Source of the DNA: Burkholderiales bacterium
GTDB taxonomy: Bacteria > Pseudomonadota > Gammaproteobacteria > Burkholderiales > Casimicrobiaceae
Length of the DNA: 64,000 nucleotides
Assembly: GCA_015075645.1 (NCBI GenBank)
Contig: JABTUF010000001.1
Span: 186,001-250,000 of the forward strand
Reading direction: 5' to 3'
Position numbers and translations under genes: made by a program. The notes below the pieces were generated by a model. The model was given only the letters and a program-made list of their open reading frames with translations. It did not search any database and was not told the DNA's origin. Shown here piece by piece: positions 54,033 to 63,819 of the stretch. Within the stretch, counting starts at the first letter, position 1, and every line of letters begins with the position of its first letter.

Positions 54033-54154
54033 TCAAAGGGGTCAGACTCGATTGATCGTCGATCAGAAGGTCGAAGGGGTCGATCGAGTCTCGAAAGGTT
54101 CGGGCTCCATCGATCCGCCCGAAGCGTTTCAATCGAGTCTGACCCCATTGATCA
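54030..54154. repeat. REP-like inverted repeat element after purA
   Basis: The left arm (54030-54055) and the right arm (54129-54154) are 26 bases each and inverted, with one mismatch. Both contain GGGGTCAGACTCGATTGA. The core of about 70 bases between them carries a degenerate copy (AAGGGGTCGATCGAGTCT). The purA TGA stop is formed by the first three bases of the left arm. The same core occurs after pyrD. The element lies just upstream of the -10 of the phosphoribosyltransferase gene. Confidence 0.88.
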
Positions 54155-54157
54155 GGC

Positions 54158-54163
54158 TAGAAT
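54158..54163 (+). promoter_or_regulatory. -10 element (TAGAAT) next to the REP-like element
   Basis: TAGAAT starts four bases after the right arm of the repeat and is 73 bases before the phosphoribosyltransferase ATG. A -35 would have to lie within the right arm. Compare the nearly identical GGCTAGAATGCG before dctP. Confidence 0.35.
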
Positions 54164-54236
54164 GCGCCCTTCGCCGACCCGCCACCGTGGAGCGGCGACG
54201 CGGGTCGGGAACGGCCCGGCACGGGGGACGACGCGC

Positions 54237-54764
54237 ATGAGCCTGCACGTGAGCTGGGACGAGTACCACAGGCTGATCGAGCGGCTGGCGCTCGTCGTTC
54301 ACGAGGCGGACTATGCGTTCGACCAGATCATCTGCATCGCCCGGGGAGGGCTTCGTGTCGGCGACGTGCTCTCGCGCATCTACGAGAAGCCGCTCGCGAT
54401 CCTGTCGACGCATTCGTACGCGGCGGACGGCGGGACGGTGCGGGGCGACCTCGTGATCGCCGAGCACATGACGATGACCGCGCCGAAGCTCGGCAGCCAC
54501 GTGCTCCTGGTCGACGACATGGTCGACTCGGGCCACACGCTCGCGAAGGTCGTCGACACGCTGCCGAAGCGCTTCCCGCACATGCGGGAGCTGCGCTCTG
54601 CGGTGCTCTGGTGGAAGGCATGCTCGGTCTTCCGGCCCGATTTCCACGTCGCGTACCTGCCGGACAACCCGTGGATCCACCAGCCGTTCGAGGTCTACGA
54701 CAGGATGCGGCCGCAGGAGCTGGCCGCGCGGCTCGCGAGCGGCGGCGCTCGCGCCGCGGATTGA
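54237..54764 (+). CDS. Phosphoribosyltransferase family protein
   Basis: This 175-residue type I phosphoribosyltransferase has the PRPP-binding motif HVLLVDDMVDSGHTL and, earlier, QIICIARGGLRVGDVLSRI. It resembles the GPT/xanthine-hypoxanthine branch often found behind purA in betaproteobacteria. The exact base is not certain. The ATG at 54237 (MSLHVSWDEYHRLIERL) gives the family start; an upstream ATG at 54162 would add 25 residues without similarity. Confidence 0.9.
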   Translation: MSLHVSWDEYHRLIERLALVVHEADYAFDQIICIARGGLRVGDVLSRIYEKPLAILSTHSYAADGGTVRGDLVIAEHMTMTAPKLGSHVLLVDDMVDSGHTLAKVVDTLPKRFPHMRELRSAVLWWKACSVFRPDFHVAYLPDNPWIHQPFEVYDRMRPQELAARLASGGARAAD

Positions 54765-54779
54765 CTCCGGCGCACCATG

Positions 54780-54803
54780 AAAAACGCCCGCGGCTGCGGG
54801 CGT
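54780..54803 (-). terminator. Intrinsic terminator of tRNA-Leu
   Basis: On the minus strand the sequence reads ACGCCCGC, AGCC loop, GCGGGCGT, followed by a run of T (five in total). The stem is eight perfect pairs (54784-54791 with 54796-54803). It lies 32 bases after the tRNA 3' end. Confidence 0.85.
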
Positions 54804-54834
54804 CGGTGTTGCGGTCGCTCGTGCCGGCCGGGAC

Positions 54835-54919
54835 TGGTGCCCAGAAGAGGACTCGAACCTCCACGGTGTTACCCGCCAGTACCTGAAACTGGTGCGTCTA
54901 CCAATTCCGCCATCTGGGC
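54835..54919 (-). tRNA. tRNA-Leu (anticodon CAG)
   Basis: An 85-base tRNA, including the encoded CCA. The acceptor stem GCCCAGA pairs with TCTGGGC. The D-arm contains AATTGGTAGACGC. The anticodon stem-loop is CCAGT-TTCAGGT-ACTGG with anticodon CAG. There is a class II variable arm, and a T-arm with GGTTCGAGTCC. A full promoter lies upstream and an intrinsic terminator downstream, so it is its own transcription unit between the phosphoribosyltransferase gene and rnr. Confidence 0.97.
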
Positions 54920-54951
54920 GTCCGAGGTCGACCGCACGAACTGAACTCGTT

Positions 54952-54980
54952 ATTTTACAAGGACATTCCAACGTTGTCAA
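54952..54980 (-). promoter_or_regulatory. Sigma-70 promoter of tRNA-Leu, overlapping the rnr start
   Basis: On the minus strand TTGACA (54975-54980), a 17-base spacer and TAAAAT (54952-54957) form a near-consensus promoter, about 30 bases before the tRNA. Its -35 box covers the second base onward of the rnr TTG start codon (54974-54976) on the other strand. Confidence 0.8.
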
Positions 54981-57178
54981 AGAAGAAGTCCCCCTCCGCA
55001 CCTCCTTTCGCACCATCCTCGGTCCTCGCGGCGCTGGCCGAAGCCGGGGTCCCGCTGGCGCCCGACGAACTCGCCGCACGCCTCGGGCTCGGCCGTCGCG
55101 AGCGAGGCGCGCTCGACGACGAGATCGCCCGCCTGCACGAGCGCGGCGATGTCCACGTCAACCGCAAGGGCCAGCTCTGCATCGCCTCGAAGCTCGACCT
55201 CGTCGCCGGGCGCCTCGAAGGCCATCCGGACGGCTTCGGCTTCCTGATCCGCGACGACGCCGGCCCCGACATCGCGCTGCCCGCACGCGAGATGCACAAG
55301 GCGCTGCACGGCGATCGCGTCAGCGTGCGCGTCACCGGCACCGATCGTCGCGGCCGTCCCGAGGGCGAAGTCGTCGAGGTGCTCGAACGGGCCCACCGCG
55401 AGGTCGTCGGGCGCATGCACGAGGAACGCGGCGTGTCGTTCGTGGTCGCCGAGAACCGCCGCATCGCGCAGGACCTCATCGTTCCCGACAAGGATCGCGG
55501 CAAGGCGAAGCCCGGCGACGTCGTGGTGGTCGAGATCGTCGAATACCCGACCGCCGAGCGCGAGCCGATCGCGCGCGTGATCGAGGTGCTCGGCCGCGCG
55601 ACCGATCCCGGGATCGAGATCGAGATCGCGCTGCGCAAGCACGCCCTGCCGTTCGAGTTCTCGAAGGCCGCGACGGCCCAGGCGAAGAAGCTGCCCGCGA
55701 AAGTGCTCGCGGGCGAACGCGCGGGCCGCGTCGACCTCACCCCCCTGCCGCTGGTGACGATCGACGGCGAAACCGCGAAGGACTTCGACGACGCGGTCTG
55801 GTGCGAGCGCAAGGGCAAGGGCTGGCGGCTCGTCGTCGCCATCGCCGACGTGTCGCACTACGTGAAGGACGGCGACGCGATCGACCGCGACGCACGCGAG
55901 CGCGCGACCTCGGTCTACTTCCCGCGGCGCGTGATTCCGATGCTCCCGGAGGCCCTCTCCAACGAGCTGTGCTCGCTCAGGCCCGAGGTCGACCGGCTGT
56001 GCATGGCCGCCGACATGGAGATCACCGCGGCCGGCGCGGTCCGTCGCTACCGGTTCTACCCGGCCGTGATGCACTCGCGCGCCCGGTTCACCTACACCGA
56101 GGTCTGGGGCTGGCTCCGCGATCCGTCGACGGCGACCGACGAGCGCGCGAAGGCCCTGCTGCCGCAGCTCCAGGCGCTGCACGAACTCTACCGCGTGCTC
56201 GACGCCAGCCGTGACGCGCGCGGCGCGATCGACTTCGAGACCGTCGAGCATGTGCTCGTCTTCGACGCGCAAGGCAAGATCGAGCGGATCGTGCCGGCGC
56301 CGCGCAACGACGCGCACAAGCTGATCGAGGAGTGCATGCTCGCCGCGAACGTCTGTGCCGCCGACATGCTCGCGAAGGCCGGCCACCCGGCGCTCTACCG
56401 CGTGCACGAGGGACCGACGCCGGAGAAGCTCGAGCAGCTGAAGGCGTTCCTCGGGGCGAGCGCGCTGACGCTCACCGGCGGCGACGAGCCCACGGCGATG
56501 GACTACGCGAAGCTGCTCGAACGGATCCGCGGCCGGCCGGACTTCGAGCTGCTGCAGACGGTGCTGCTGCGCTCGCTGCAGCAGGCGCGTTATCGCCCCG
56601 ACAACGTCGGCCACTTCGGTCTCGCCTACGAAGCCTACGCGCACTTCACCTCGCCGATCCGGCGCTATCCCGACCTGACGGTGCACCGCGCGATCCGGGC
56701 GGTGCTCTCCGGCGCTCGCTACCAACCGGGCGGCACGACCTGGACCGAGCTGGGCGAGCACTGCTCCACGGCGGAGCGTCGCGCCGACGACGCGACGCGC
56801 GACGTCGAAGCCTGGCTCAAGTGCTGGTACATGCAGGACAAGGTCGGGGAGCGTTTCGAAGGCACGGTGAGCGGCGTGGCGAGTTTCGGCCTGTTCGTGA
56901 CGCTCGACGGCCTCGCCATCGACGGCCTCGTTCACGTCACCGAACTGCCGCGCGACTACTTCCGTTTCGACCCGGTGCGTCACGCACTGGCCGGCGAGCG
57001 CAGTGGACTCGCGTTTCGGCTCGCCGATCGCGTGCGCGTCACCGTCGCGCGCGTCGACCTCGAGCAGAGCCGCATCGACTTCACGCTCGCGGAGTCGGCC
57101 GGTGCCTCGCATCCCGCGGTCTCGCAGCCGCTCTCGCGGGAGGATCGGCCGCGCTCGCCGCGCAAGGGGCCGCGATGA
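54974..57178 (+). CDS. rnr: Ribonuclease R
   Basis: This 734-residue 3'-5' exoribonuclease has a winged-helix N-terminus and cold-shock domains (HPDGFGFLIRDD region). The RNB catalytic domain carries the Asp cluster DGETAKDFDDAVWCE, and a C-terminal S1 domain (FEGTVSGVASFGLFVTLDG) follows. It degrades structured RNA. I used the TTG at 54974 (MSKKKS), with AAGGA ten bases upstream (54959-54963); no ATG fits. The basic tail after S1 is short. serB overlaps its stop by 4 bases. Confidence 0.95.
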   Translation: MSKKKSPSAPPFAPSSVLAALAEAGVPLAPDELAARLGLGRRERGALDDEIARLHERGDVHVNRKGQLCIASKLDLVAGRLEGHPDGFGFLIRDDAGPDIALPAREMHKALHGDRVSVRVTGTDRRGRPEGEVVEVLERAHREVVGRMHEERGVSFVVAENRRIAQDLIVPDKDRGKAKPGDVVVVEIVEYPTAEREPIARVIEVLGRATDPGIEIEIALRKHALPFEFSKAATAQAKKLPAKVLAGERAGRVDLTPLPLVTIDGETAKDFDDAVWCERKGKGWRLVVAIADVSHYVKDGDAIDRDARERATSVYFPRRVIPMLPEALSNELCSLRPEVDRLCMAADMEITAAGAVRRYRFYPAVMHSRARFTYTEVWGWLRDPSTATDERAKALLPQLQALHELYRVLDASRDARGAIDFETVEHVLVFDAQGKIERIVPAPRNDAHKLIEECMLAANVCAADMLAKAGHPALYRVHEGPTPEKLEQLKAFLGASALTLTGGDEPTAMDYAKLLERIRGRPDFELLQTVLLRSLQQARYRPDNVGHFGLAYEAYAHFTSPIRRYPDLTVHRAIRAVLSGARYQPGGTTWTELGEHCSTAERRADDATRDVEAWLKCWYMQDKVGERFEGTVSGVASFGLFVTLDGLAIDGLVHVTELPRDYFRFDPVRHALAGERSGLAFRLADRVRVTVARVDLEQSRIDFTLAESAGASHPAVSQPLSREDRPRSPRKGPR

Positions 57179-58038
57179 GCGGCGCGGACGTCGACGTCGT
57201 CGTCCAGGGCGCGTCGGTCGAGAGCGACGAACTGGCGAGCCTCGCGGCGATCACCGATCCCGACGCCATCGAGGCGATCCCCGCCCGCGCGGGCGCGACG
57301 GTCGTGGCGTGGCGCCTGCGCGGGGTGCGCGATGCCGGCGGCGTGCGCGAAGCCTGCGCCGCGGCCGGCCTCGACTGCGCGATCGTCCCGCGCGACCGGC
57401 GTCTCGCCGACCTGCGCGTGCTCGCGCTCGACATGGACTCGACGCTCATCACGATCGAGTGCATCGACGAGATCGCCGACCATGCCGGGCGGAAGGCCGA
57501 GGTCGCGGCGGTGACGGCCGCCGCGATGCGCGGCGAGATCGACTTCGCCGGAAGCCTGCAGAGGCGCGTCGCGCTGCTCGCCGGACTACCGGTCGACACG
57601 CTCGACGCCGTCTACCGCGACCGGCTCGAACTCTCGCCCGGCGCGCGGGTCTTGCTCGACGCGGCGCGCGCCGCCGGCGCGAAAACGCTGCTCGTCTCCG
57701 GCGGCTTCACGTTCTTCACCGAGCGCCTGAAGGCGTCCCTCGATCTCGACGCCGCGGTCGCGAACACGCTCGAGGTGATCGACGGAAGGCTGACCGGCCG
57801 GGTGCGCGGCCCCATCGTCGACGCGGACCGCAAGGCCGCGGCGCTCTCCGCGATGCGCGCCGAACACGCGGCCGACGGCGGCATCGTCGCCGCGATCGGC
57901 GACGGCGCGAACGACCTGCCGATGCTGCGCGAAGCCGACGTGTCGGTCGCCTACCGCGCCAAGCCGGCCGTGCGCGCCCGGGCGACGCACGCGATCGACC
58001 ACGGCGGGCTCGACGCGGTGCTGAACCTCTTCAACTGA
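57175..58038 (+). CDS. serB: Phosphoserine phosphatase
   Basis: This 287-residue HAD-family enzyme performs the last step of serine synthesis. The catalytic motif LALDMDSTLITIECIDEIAD has nucleophile Asp86 and Asp88; LLVSGGFTFFTERLK and IGDGANDLPMLREA complete the HAD motifs. An N-terminal ACT-like region (1-75) is present. The ATGA overlap with rnr sets the start. The stop is 7 bases from the convergent iscX stop. Confidence 0.95.
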   Translation: MSGADVDVVVQGASVESDELASLAAITDPDAIEAIPARAGATVVAWRLRGVRDAGGVREACAAAGLDCAIVPRDRRLADLRVLALDMDSTLITIECIDEIADHAGRKAEVAAVTAAAMRGEIDFAGSLQRRVALLAGLPVDTLDAVYRDRLELSPGARVLLDAARAAGAKTLLVSGGFTFFTERLKASLDLDAAVANTLEVIDGRLTGRVRGPIVDADRKAAALSAMRAEHAADGGIVAAIGDGANDLPMLREADVSVAYRAKPAVRARATHAIDHGGLDAVLNLFN

Positions 58039-58045
58039 CCGACGC

Positions 58046-58237
58046 CTAAGCCTCGTCGATCCACGCTGCCTGGATGGCCTCGAGGATCTTCTCCCCCGAG
58101 CGCTTCGGGTCGTCGGCGAATCCGGCGAGTGCGACGACCATGTCGCGCAGGTCGACGAAGTTGACGCGCCGGGGATCGACGTCCGGATGCGCATCCGCGA
58201 GCGCGAGCGCGATCTCCCGCGAGTCGGTCCACTTCAC
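58046..58237 (-). CDS. iscX: Fe-S assembly protein IscX
   Basis: This 63-residue acidic protein reads MKWTDSREIALALADAHPDV and ends AIQAAWIDEA, matching IscX throughout. It binds IscS and modulates cluster assembly, possibly as an iron adaptor. The GTG start at 58237 overlaps the fdx stop by 4 bases. It is the last gene of the isc cluster, and convergent with serB. Confidence 0.95.
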   Translation of the reverse strand: MKWTDSREIALALADAHPDVDPRRVNFVDLRDMVVALAGFADDPKRSGEKILEAIQAAWIDEA

Positions 58238-58572
58238 TTGCGCTCCTTCGCGTAGTTGATCGTGTAACGCGGGATCTCGATGACGAGCCGTTCGTCGCCG
58301 ACCACCGCCTGGCACGACAGCCGCGACTGCGGCGTGAGGCCCCAGGCGCGGTCGAGCAGGTCGTCCTCGTCCTCGGTCGACGGCTCGAGCGAGCCGCCGC
58401 CCTCGCGCACGATCACGTGGCAGGTGGTGCACGCGCAGGATTTCTCGCACGCGTGCTCGACCTCGATGCCGTGTTCGAGCAGGTTGTCGAGGACGGACTT
58501 GCCCGGCTCGGCCTCGAAGGACTTGCCGTCGGGGCAGATCTCGGGGTGCGGCAGGACGACGATCTCGGTCAT
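58234..58572 (-). CDS. fdx: ISC-type [2Fe-2S] ferredoxin
   Basis: This 112-residue adrenodoxin-type ferredoxin has the ligands Cys42, Cys48, Cys51 (ACEKSCACTTCHV) and Cys87 (RLSCQA). It supplies electrons for Fe-S cluster assembly on IscU. It lies between hscA (4 bases) and iscX (overlap). Confidence 0.97.
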   Translation of the reverse strand: MTEIVVLPHPEICPDGKSFEAEPGKSVLDNLLEHGIEVEHACEKSCACTTCHVIVREGGGSLEPSTEDEDDLLDRAWGLTPQSRLSCQAVVGDERLVIEIPRYTINYAKERK

Positions 58573-58576
58573 GGGT

Positions 58577-60442
58577 TCATGCGATCGAATCGACCGCGCG
58601 TCCGGCGAGCGAGCGCCTGACGCCGCGGTCCATGCGCCGCGCGGCGAACTCCGCCGTGGCGCGGTTGGCGGCCTCGACGGCCGACCGGAGCACGCGGGCG
58701 TCCGTGCCGTCGCGCGCCGCGCGCATCGCCGCGAGCGCCGCGTCGATCGACGCGCGTTCCTCGGGCGCGAGCAGGTCGGCGTCCGATGCGAGGGCGGCCT
58801 CGGTCGCCATCGCGATGTGATCGGCCTCGACGCGGGCTTCCGCGAACATGCGGGCCGCCATGTCGTCCGCGGCGTGGTCGAACGACTCGCGCAGCATCCG
58901 CGCGACCTCGTCGTCGGACAGTCCGTACGACGGCTTCACCGCGACGGAGGCCTCGACCCCGGTCGTCTGTTCGCGCGCGGACACCGACAGCAATCCGTCC
59001 GCGTCGACCTGGAAGGTCACGCGGATCCGGGCGGCGCCGGCCCCCATCGGCGGGATACCGCGCAGTTCGAACCGCGCGAGCGAGCGGCAATCGTCGACGC
59101 GTTCGCGCTCGCCCTGCACGACGTGGATCGCCATCGCGCCCTGCCCGTCCTTCCAGGTCGTGAAGTCCTGCGCCCGCGTCACCGGGATCGTCGCGTTGCG
59201 CGGGACGATCTTCTCGGCCAGCCCGCCCATCGTCTCGATGCCGAGCGAGAGCGGGATCACGTCGAGCAGCAGCCAGTCGTCGCCGCGCGCCCGGTTGCCG
59301 GCGAGCGCGTTCGCCTGCATCGCCGCGCCGAGGGCGACGATCTCGTCGGGATTGAGGTTCGCGAGCGGCGTCTGGCCGAAGAACTCCGCGACCGCCCGCC
59401 GCACCTCGCGCATCCGCGTCGCGCCGCCGACCAGCACGACGCCGTCGAGGTCGGTGGGCTTGAGTCCCGCGTCGCGCAGCGCCCGCCGCGCGGGCGCGAG
59501 CGTCTTCTCGATCAGGTTGCGCGTGATCGACGAGAACGTCGCCGCGGTGAGCGACAGGTCGATACGCTGGCCGGTCGACAGCGTCGCCACGATCGGCGCC
59601 GCGGCATGCCCGGTGAGCATCTCCTTCGCCTCGCGCGCGCGGAGGAGGAGCGCGCGCGCGTCCTCCGGCGACGGCGGAGGGACTCGTGCGGCCTCGAGGA
59701 TCCAGCAGAACACCCGGTGGTCGAAGTCGTCGCCCCCGAGCGCGGAATCGCCGTTGGTCGCGAGCACCTCGAACACGCCGCGCGAGAGCTTCAGGATCGA
59801 GATGTCGAAGGTGCCGCCACCCAGGTCGTAAACCGCGTAGGTGCCTTCCGCGCCCTGGTCGAGCCCGTAGGCGACCGCGGCCGCCGTCGGCTCGTTCAGG
59901 AGCCGCAGCACCGGAAGGCCCGCGATGCGCGCGGCGTCCTTCGTCGCCTGCCGCTGCGCGTCGTCGAAATACGCCGGGACGGTCACCACCGCCGCCTCCA
60001 CCGGCCCGCCGAGCGAAGCCTCCGCGCGCATGCGGAGCGCTCGCAGCAGATCGGCGGACACTTCGACCGGGGACTTTTCGCCGGCACGCGTCGCCACGCG
60101 AACCATCCCCTGCCCGTCGACGAACCGGTACGGGAAGCGGCGGTCGTCGGCGAGGTCCGCGAGGCCGCGACCCATGTAGCGTTTCACCGAGACGAGCGTG
60201 TTCTGCGGATCGGAAGTCTGCGCCTGCACGGCGTCGTACCCGATCTCGATGCCTTCGGCGCCGTAGTGGACGATCGAGGGCACCAGCGGGCGTCCGTCCG
60301 CATCGGTCAGCACGTACGCGATGCCGTCGTCGCGCACCGACGCGACGAGCGAGTTGGTCGTGCCGAGGTCGATGCCGATCGCGCGCCGGCGCGCGCGCGG
60401 CGCCGGCGCCTCGTCCGGCTCGGCGATCTGCATCAGCGCCAT
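58577..60442 (-). CDS. hscA: Fe-S assembly Hsp70 chaperone HscA
   Basis: This 621-residue specialised Hsp70 has the ATPase motif [20 protein letters not shown], the phosphate motif [30 protein letters not shown] and a substrate domain with [14 protein letters not shown]. It releases clusters from IscU with HscB. The frame is open upstream; the ATG at 60442 ([11 protein letters not shown]) gives the HscA start. hscB lies 76 bases upstream. Confidence 0.96.
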   Translation of the reverse strand: MALMQIAEPDEAPAPRARRRAIGIDLGTTNSLVASVRDDGIAYVLTDADGRPLVPSIVHYGAEGIEIGYDAVQAQTSDPQNTLVSVKRYMGRGLADLADDRRFPYRFVDGQGMVRVATRAGEKSPVEVSADLLRALRMRAEASLGGPVEAAVVTVPAYFDDAQRQATKDAARIAGLPVLRLLNEPTAAAVAYGLDQGAEGTYAVYDLGGGTFDISILKLSRGVFEVLATNGDSALGGDDFDHRVFCWILEAARVPPPSPEDARALLLRAREAKEMLTGHAAAPIVATLSTGQRIDLSLTAATFSSITRNLIEKTLAPARRALRDAGLKPTDLDGVVLVGGATRMREVRRAVAEFFGQTPLANLNPDEIVALGAAMQANALAGNRARGDDWLLLDVIPLSLGIETMGGLAEKIVPRNATIPVTRAQDFTTWKDGQGAMAIHVVQGERERVDDCRSLARFELRGIPPMGAGAARIRVTFQVDADGLLSVSAREQTTGVEASVAVKPSYGLSDDEVARMLRESFDHAADDMAARMFAEARVEADHIAMATEAALASDADLLAPEERASIDAALAAMRAARDGTDARVLRSAVEAANRATAEFAARRMDRGVRRSLAGRAVDSIA

Positions 60443-60518
60443 GATTCGGCTCCGCGAGACACGGCCATCGCGTCCGGCACACCGTCTCCGGAACGCGGCA
60501 TCGGTGCCTGGCCCGCGA

Positions 60519-61049
60519 TCATGCGTCGACCTCGGCGAGCAGCGCGTCGACGTCCTCCGCGACCTTCCCGAGGAAGCGCAGTTCGCGCACGCGCGCACGT
60601 GCGCACGCGAGATCCGGGGGCGATTCGAGCGCCTGCGCGACCGCGGCTTCGGTCGCCGCCGCCTCGTCGCGCACTTCCGCGAGCAACCTCTCGAGTGCCT
60701 GCGTGTCGCGCGCACCGGCGGCGTCGGAAGCCAGTTCGCGCCGCTCGAGCTGGCGCTCGAGGAAGGCCGGATCGAGCGAGGTGTCCGATTCGTCGAACGC
60801 GTCGATGCCGCGCAGCGTGAGGAGGTAACGCGCGCGCTCGACCGGATCGCCGAGCGCCCGGTACGCCTCGTTCACGCGCGCGGCGGCCTGCAGCGCGAGC
60901 CGTCGCTCCGCGTCGCCCGCCGACGCGTGCCGGTCCGGGTGCACCGTCCGCTGCAGCTCACGGTACGCGCGCTCGAGCGCCGCCGGGTCGATCGCGTAGC
61001 GCACCGGCAGGCCGAAGAGCTCGAAGTGGTTGCGCGTGAAGTCCAGCAC
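60519..61049 (-). CDS. hscB: Fe-S assembly J-protein HscB
   Basis: This 176-residue co-chaperone has a J domain with the HPD motif at 37-39 ([20 protein letters not shown]), followed by the HscB-specific C-terminal helical domain starting [19 protein letters not shown] that binds IscU. It stimulates the ATPase of HscA. The order iscA-hscB-hscA-fdx is standard. Confidence 0.95.
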   Translation of the reverse strand: MLDFTRNHFELFGLPVRYAIDPAALERAYRELQRTVHPDRHASAGDAERRLALQAAARVNEAYRALGDPVERARYLLTLRGIDAFDESDTSLDPAFLERQLERRELASDAAGARDTQALERLLAEVRDEAAATEAAVAQALESPPDLACARARVRELRFLGKVAEDVDALLAEVDA

Positions 61050-61122
61050 GATGCGGTGAGGAGGCAGCCGACCCCGGCGCGCGAGGCGCCGTGCCCCGCG
61101 ACGCGCGACGCCCGGCCCGGGT

Positions 61123-61446
61123 TCAGACGTTGAAGGACTCTCCGCAGCCGCACTCGTCCTTGACGTTCGGATTGCGGAACTTGAAGCCCTCGTTCAGCCC
61201 TTCGCGCGTGAAGTCGAGCTCGGTGCCGTCGACGTAGGGCAGGCTCTTCGGGTCGACGAGCACGGTCACGCCGTGCGCCGAGAACTCGTGGTCCTCGGCC
61301 TTCCGCTCGTCGGCGAACTCGAGCTTGTAGGCGAGCCCGGAGCACCCGGAGGTCTTGACGCCGAGCCGCATCCCCACGCCCTTGCCCCGGCGCGCGAGCT
61401 GCGACGCGAGGTGCTTCGCCGCCGTTTCGGTGATGGTGATCGCCAT
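61123..61446 (-). CDS. iscA: Fe-S assembly A-type carrier IscA
   Basis: This 107-residue carrier has the three conserved ligands: Cys35 ([10 protein letters not shown]) and Cys99 and Cys101 ([11 protein letters not shown]). It passes Fe-S clusters to target proteins. The ATG at 61446 starts one base after the iscU stop, so the two are coupled. An upstream extension of the frame has no similarity. Confidence 0.96.
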   Translation of the reverse strand: MAITITETAAKHLASQLARRGKGVGMRLGVKTSGCSGLAYKLEFADERKAEDHEFSAHGVTVLVDPKSLPYVDGTELDFTREGLNEGFKFRNPNVKDECGCGESFNV

Positions 61447-61447
61447 G

Positions 61448-61867
61448 TCAGTCCGCCGCGGCCGTCTCGCCCGCCGGCGCGCTCTCGGTGCCGTGCTTCT
61501 TCCGGTAGTCCGCGACTGCCGCCTTGATCGCATCCTCGGCGAGGATCGAGCAGTGGATCTTCACCGGCGGCAGCGCGAGTTCCTCCGCGATCTCGGTGTT
61601 GCGGATCGACATCGCCTGGTCGAGCGTCTTGCCCTTGACCCACTCGGTCACGAGCGAGGACGACGCGATCGCCGAGCCGCAGCCGTAGGTCTTGAACTTC
61701 GCGTCCTCGATCCGCCCGTCGTCGCCGACCTTGATCTGCAGCTTCATCACGTCGCCGCACGCGGGCGCGCCGACCATGCCCGTGCCGACGGCCGAGTCGT
61801 CCTTCGCGAACGAGCCGACGTTGCGCGGATTCTCGTAGTGATCGAGTACCTTGTCGCTGTATGCCAT
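61448..61867 (-). CDS. iscU: Fe-S cluster scaffold IscU
   Basis: This 139-residue scaffold has the ligands Cys37, Asp39 ([15 protein letters not shown]), Cys63 ([13 protein letters not shown]), His105 and Cys106, and the HscA-recognition motif LPPVKIHC. The last dozen residues ([12 protein letters not shown]) are an Ala-rich extension. It lies 137 bases behind iscS, an unusually large gap that holds an inverted repeat. Confidence 0.97.
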   Translation of the reverse strand: MAYSDKVLDHYENPRNVGSFAKDDSAVGTGMVGAPACGDVMKLQIKVGDDGRIEDAKFKTYGCGSAIASSSLVTEWVKGKTLDQAMSIRNTEIAEELALPPVKIHCSILAEDAIKAAVADYRKKHGTESAPAGETAAAD

Positions 61868-61888
61868 TTTCTATGCTCCTTCCGATCG

Positions 61889-62000
61889 GGGAAGGGGAAA
61901 GGGAGAAGGGGGAAGGGTGAAATCGCGCCGTCCGAAGACGTCGGCAACATCGTTCGCGTATCCGAACCGCACCCTTCTCGCTTCCCCCTTCCCCCTTCCC
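61889..62000. repeat. Purine/pyrimidine inverted repeat between iscS and iscU
   Basis: A 31-base purine-rich arm (61889-61919, GGGAAGGGGAAAGGGAGAAG and on) is matched by a pyrimidine-rich arm (61970-62000) at 27 of 31 positions in inverted orientation. The loop of 50 bases contains a small hairpin (CCGAAGACGTCGG). In the iscS-iscU transcript the arms would form a long stem before the iscU start. Confidence 0.8.
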
Positions 62001-62004
62001 TGGT

Positions 62005-63213
62005 TCAATGCGCCGCCCACTGCACCGTGCCGAGGTCGATGCCCTCCTCGTGCATCTCCCACAGCGGCGAGAGTTCGCGCAGCTTCGCGATCTTCCGCTC
62101 GAGGAGGTCGACCGTGTAGTCGATGTCCGCCGGCGTGGTGAACCGGCCGACGGTGAAACGGATCGAGCTGTGCGCGAGTTCGTCGCTGCGCCCGAGCGCC
62201 CGCAGCACGTACGACGGCTCGAGCGACGCCGACGTGCAGGCCGAGCCCGACGAGACCGCCACGTCCTTGATCGCCATGATGAGGCTCTCGCCCTCGACGA
62301 AATTGAAGCTGACGTTCAGGTTGTGCGGCACGCGGTGCGCGAGGCTGCCGTTCACGTAGACCTCGGGAATGTCGGACAGTCCCTTCCACAAGCGATCGCG
62401 CAGCGCGCGGATGCGCTCGCACTCCTCGGCCATCTCGGCCTTCGCGATGCGGAACGCCTCGCCCATGCCGACGATCTGGTGGGTCGGGAGCGTGCCGGAG
62501 CGCATGCCGCGCTCGTGTCCGCCGCCGTGCATCTGCGCCTCGATGCGCACGCGCGGCTTGCGCCGCACGAACAGCGCGCCCACGCCCTTCGGTCCGTAGG
62601 TCTTGTGCGCGGAGAAGCTCATCAGGTCGGCCTTGAGCGTCGCGAGGTCGATCGGCAGCTTGCCGGTCGCCTGCGCCGCGTCGACGTGGAAGACGATCCC
62701 CCGCTTGCGGCAGGCCTCGCCCATCGCCGCGACGTCCTGCACGACGCCGATCTCGTTGTTCACCATCATCACCGACACGACGATCGTGTCGGGACGCAGC
62801 GCGGCCTCGAACGACGCGAGCGGCACCATCCCCTCGGCGTCGACGTCGAGCCAGGTGACCTCGAAGCCCTCGCGCTCGAGTTCGCGCATCGTGTCGAGCG
62901 TCGCCTTGTGCTCGGTCTTCACCGTGACCAGGTGCCGGCCCTTGTCCTTGTAGAAGTGCGCGGCGCCCTTCAACGCGAGGTTGATCGACTCGGTCGCGCC
63001 CGAGGTCCACACGATCTCGCGCGGATCGCAGTTGACGAGCGCAGCGACGTGCCCGCGGGCCTTCTCCACCGCCTCCTCCGCCGCCCAGCCGTACGCGTGC
63101 GAACGCGACGCCGGGTTGCCGAAGTTCTCGGTGAGCCAGGGAATCATCGCCTGCGCGACGCGCGGGTCCACCGGCGTCGTCGCGGAGTAGTCGAGGTAGA
63201 TCGGCAGTTTCAT
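62005..63213 (-). CDS. iscS: Cysteine desulfurase IscS
   Basis: This 402-residue PLP enzyme draws sulfur from cysteine for Fe-S clusters and thio-modified tRNA. It starts [20 protein letters not shown], binds PLP at the Lys in [20 protein letters not shown], and has the sulfur-relay loop [20 protein letters not shown]. The ATG at 63213 is 24 bases behind the iscR stop; the frame extends further upstream without similarity. Confidence 0.98.
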   Translation of the reverse strand: MKLPIYLDYSATTPVDPRVAQAMIPWLTENFGNPASRSHAYGWAAEEAVEKARGHVAALVNCDPREIVWTSGATESINLALKGAAHFYKDKGRHLVTVKTEHKATLDTMRELEREGFEVTWLDVDAEGMVPLASFEAALRPDTIVVSVMMVNNEIGVVQDVAAMGEACRKRGIVFHVDAAQATGKLPIDLATLKADLMSFSAHKTYGPKGVGALFVRRKPRVRIEAQMHGGGHERGMRSGTLPTHQIVGMGEAFRIAKAEMAEECERIRALRDRLWKGLSDIPEVYVNGSLAHRVPHNLNVSFNFVEGESLIMAIKDVAVSSGSACTSASLEPSYVLRALGRSDELAHSSIRFTVGRFTTPADIDYTVDLLERKIAKLRELSPLWEMHEEGIDLGTVQWAAH

Positions 63214-63236
63214 GGCGGCATCCGGACGTGGGAGGT

Positions 63237-63719
63237 TCAGGCAGCGACGGGTTCGGACGAGCGCCGGCTCGGTCGCCGATGGTCGTGCAGCACCACCGGT
63301 TCGCCGTCCGCGGGCGCGGCCTGCTGGCGCACGAGTTCGGCGAGCGTGATCGAGCCCAGGTAGGCGAAGATGTGCGCGTTGAGCCCGGACCACAACTCGT
63401 GGGTCATGCAGCGTTTGTCGTCGTGGCAGTTCTCGCGTCCGCCGCATTGCGTCGCGTCGATCGGCTCGTCGACGGCGAGGATCACGTCGGCGACCGAGAT
63501 CGTGTCGCCTCCGCGCGCGAGGTTGTAACCGCCGCCCGGCCCGCGCACGCTGTCCACCAATCCCGCCCGGCGCAGCTTGCCGAACAACTGCTCCAGGTAG
63601 GAGAGCGAGATCTTCTGCCGCTCCGACACCGCCGCGAGCGTCACCGGGCCGCGCTGGCCCTGCATCGCCACGTCGATCATCGCGGTCACCGCGAACCGGC
63701 CCTTCGTCGTCAGGCGCAT
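63237..63719 (-). CDS. iscR: Fe-S responsive repressor IscR
   Basis: This 160-residue Rrf2-family regulator starts [20 protein letters not shown] and carries the [2Fe-2S] ligands Cys92, Cys98, Cys104 and His107 ([16 protein letters not shown]), at the same positions as E. coli IscR. The holo-form represses isc. The ATG at 63719 is fixed by the conserved start and a GAGGA site. A type 1 IscR site overlaps its own promoter (63828-63852). Confidence 0.97.
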   Translation of the reverse strand: MRLTTKGRFAVTAMIDVAMQGQRGPVTLAAVSERQKISLSYLEQLFGKLRRAGLVDSVRGPGGGYNLARGGDTISVADVILAVDEPIDATQCGGRENCHDDKRCMTHELWSGLNAHIFAYLGSITLAELVRQQAAPADGEPVVLHDHRRPSRRSSEPVAA

Positions 63720-63819
63720 GGTGGGATCCTCGTTTCCGACGGATCGTCGCCGCTCGACTGCCGCGGCGAACGACCGTTCGTTGCCCAAGTCTTCGGAAGG
63801 AAATGCCCCTCCGATGTGA

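Noticed and set aside
54977..57112. Open frame of about 711 codons antisense to rnr
   Set aside because: RNase R is complete on the other strand. The antisense product has no recognisable motif.
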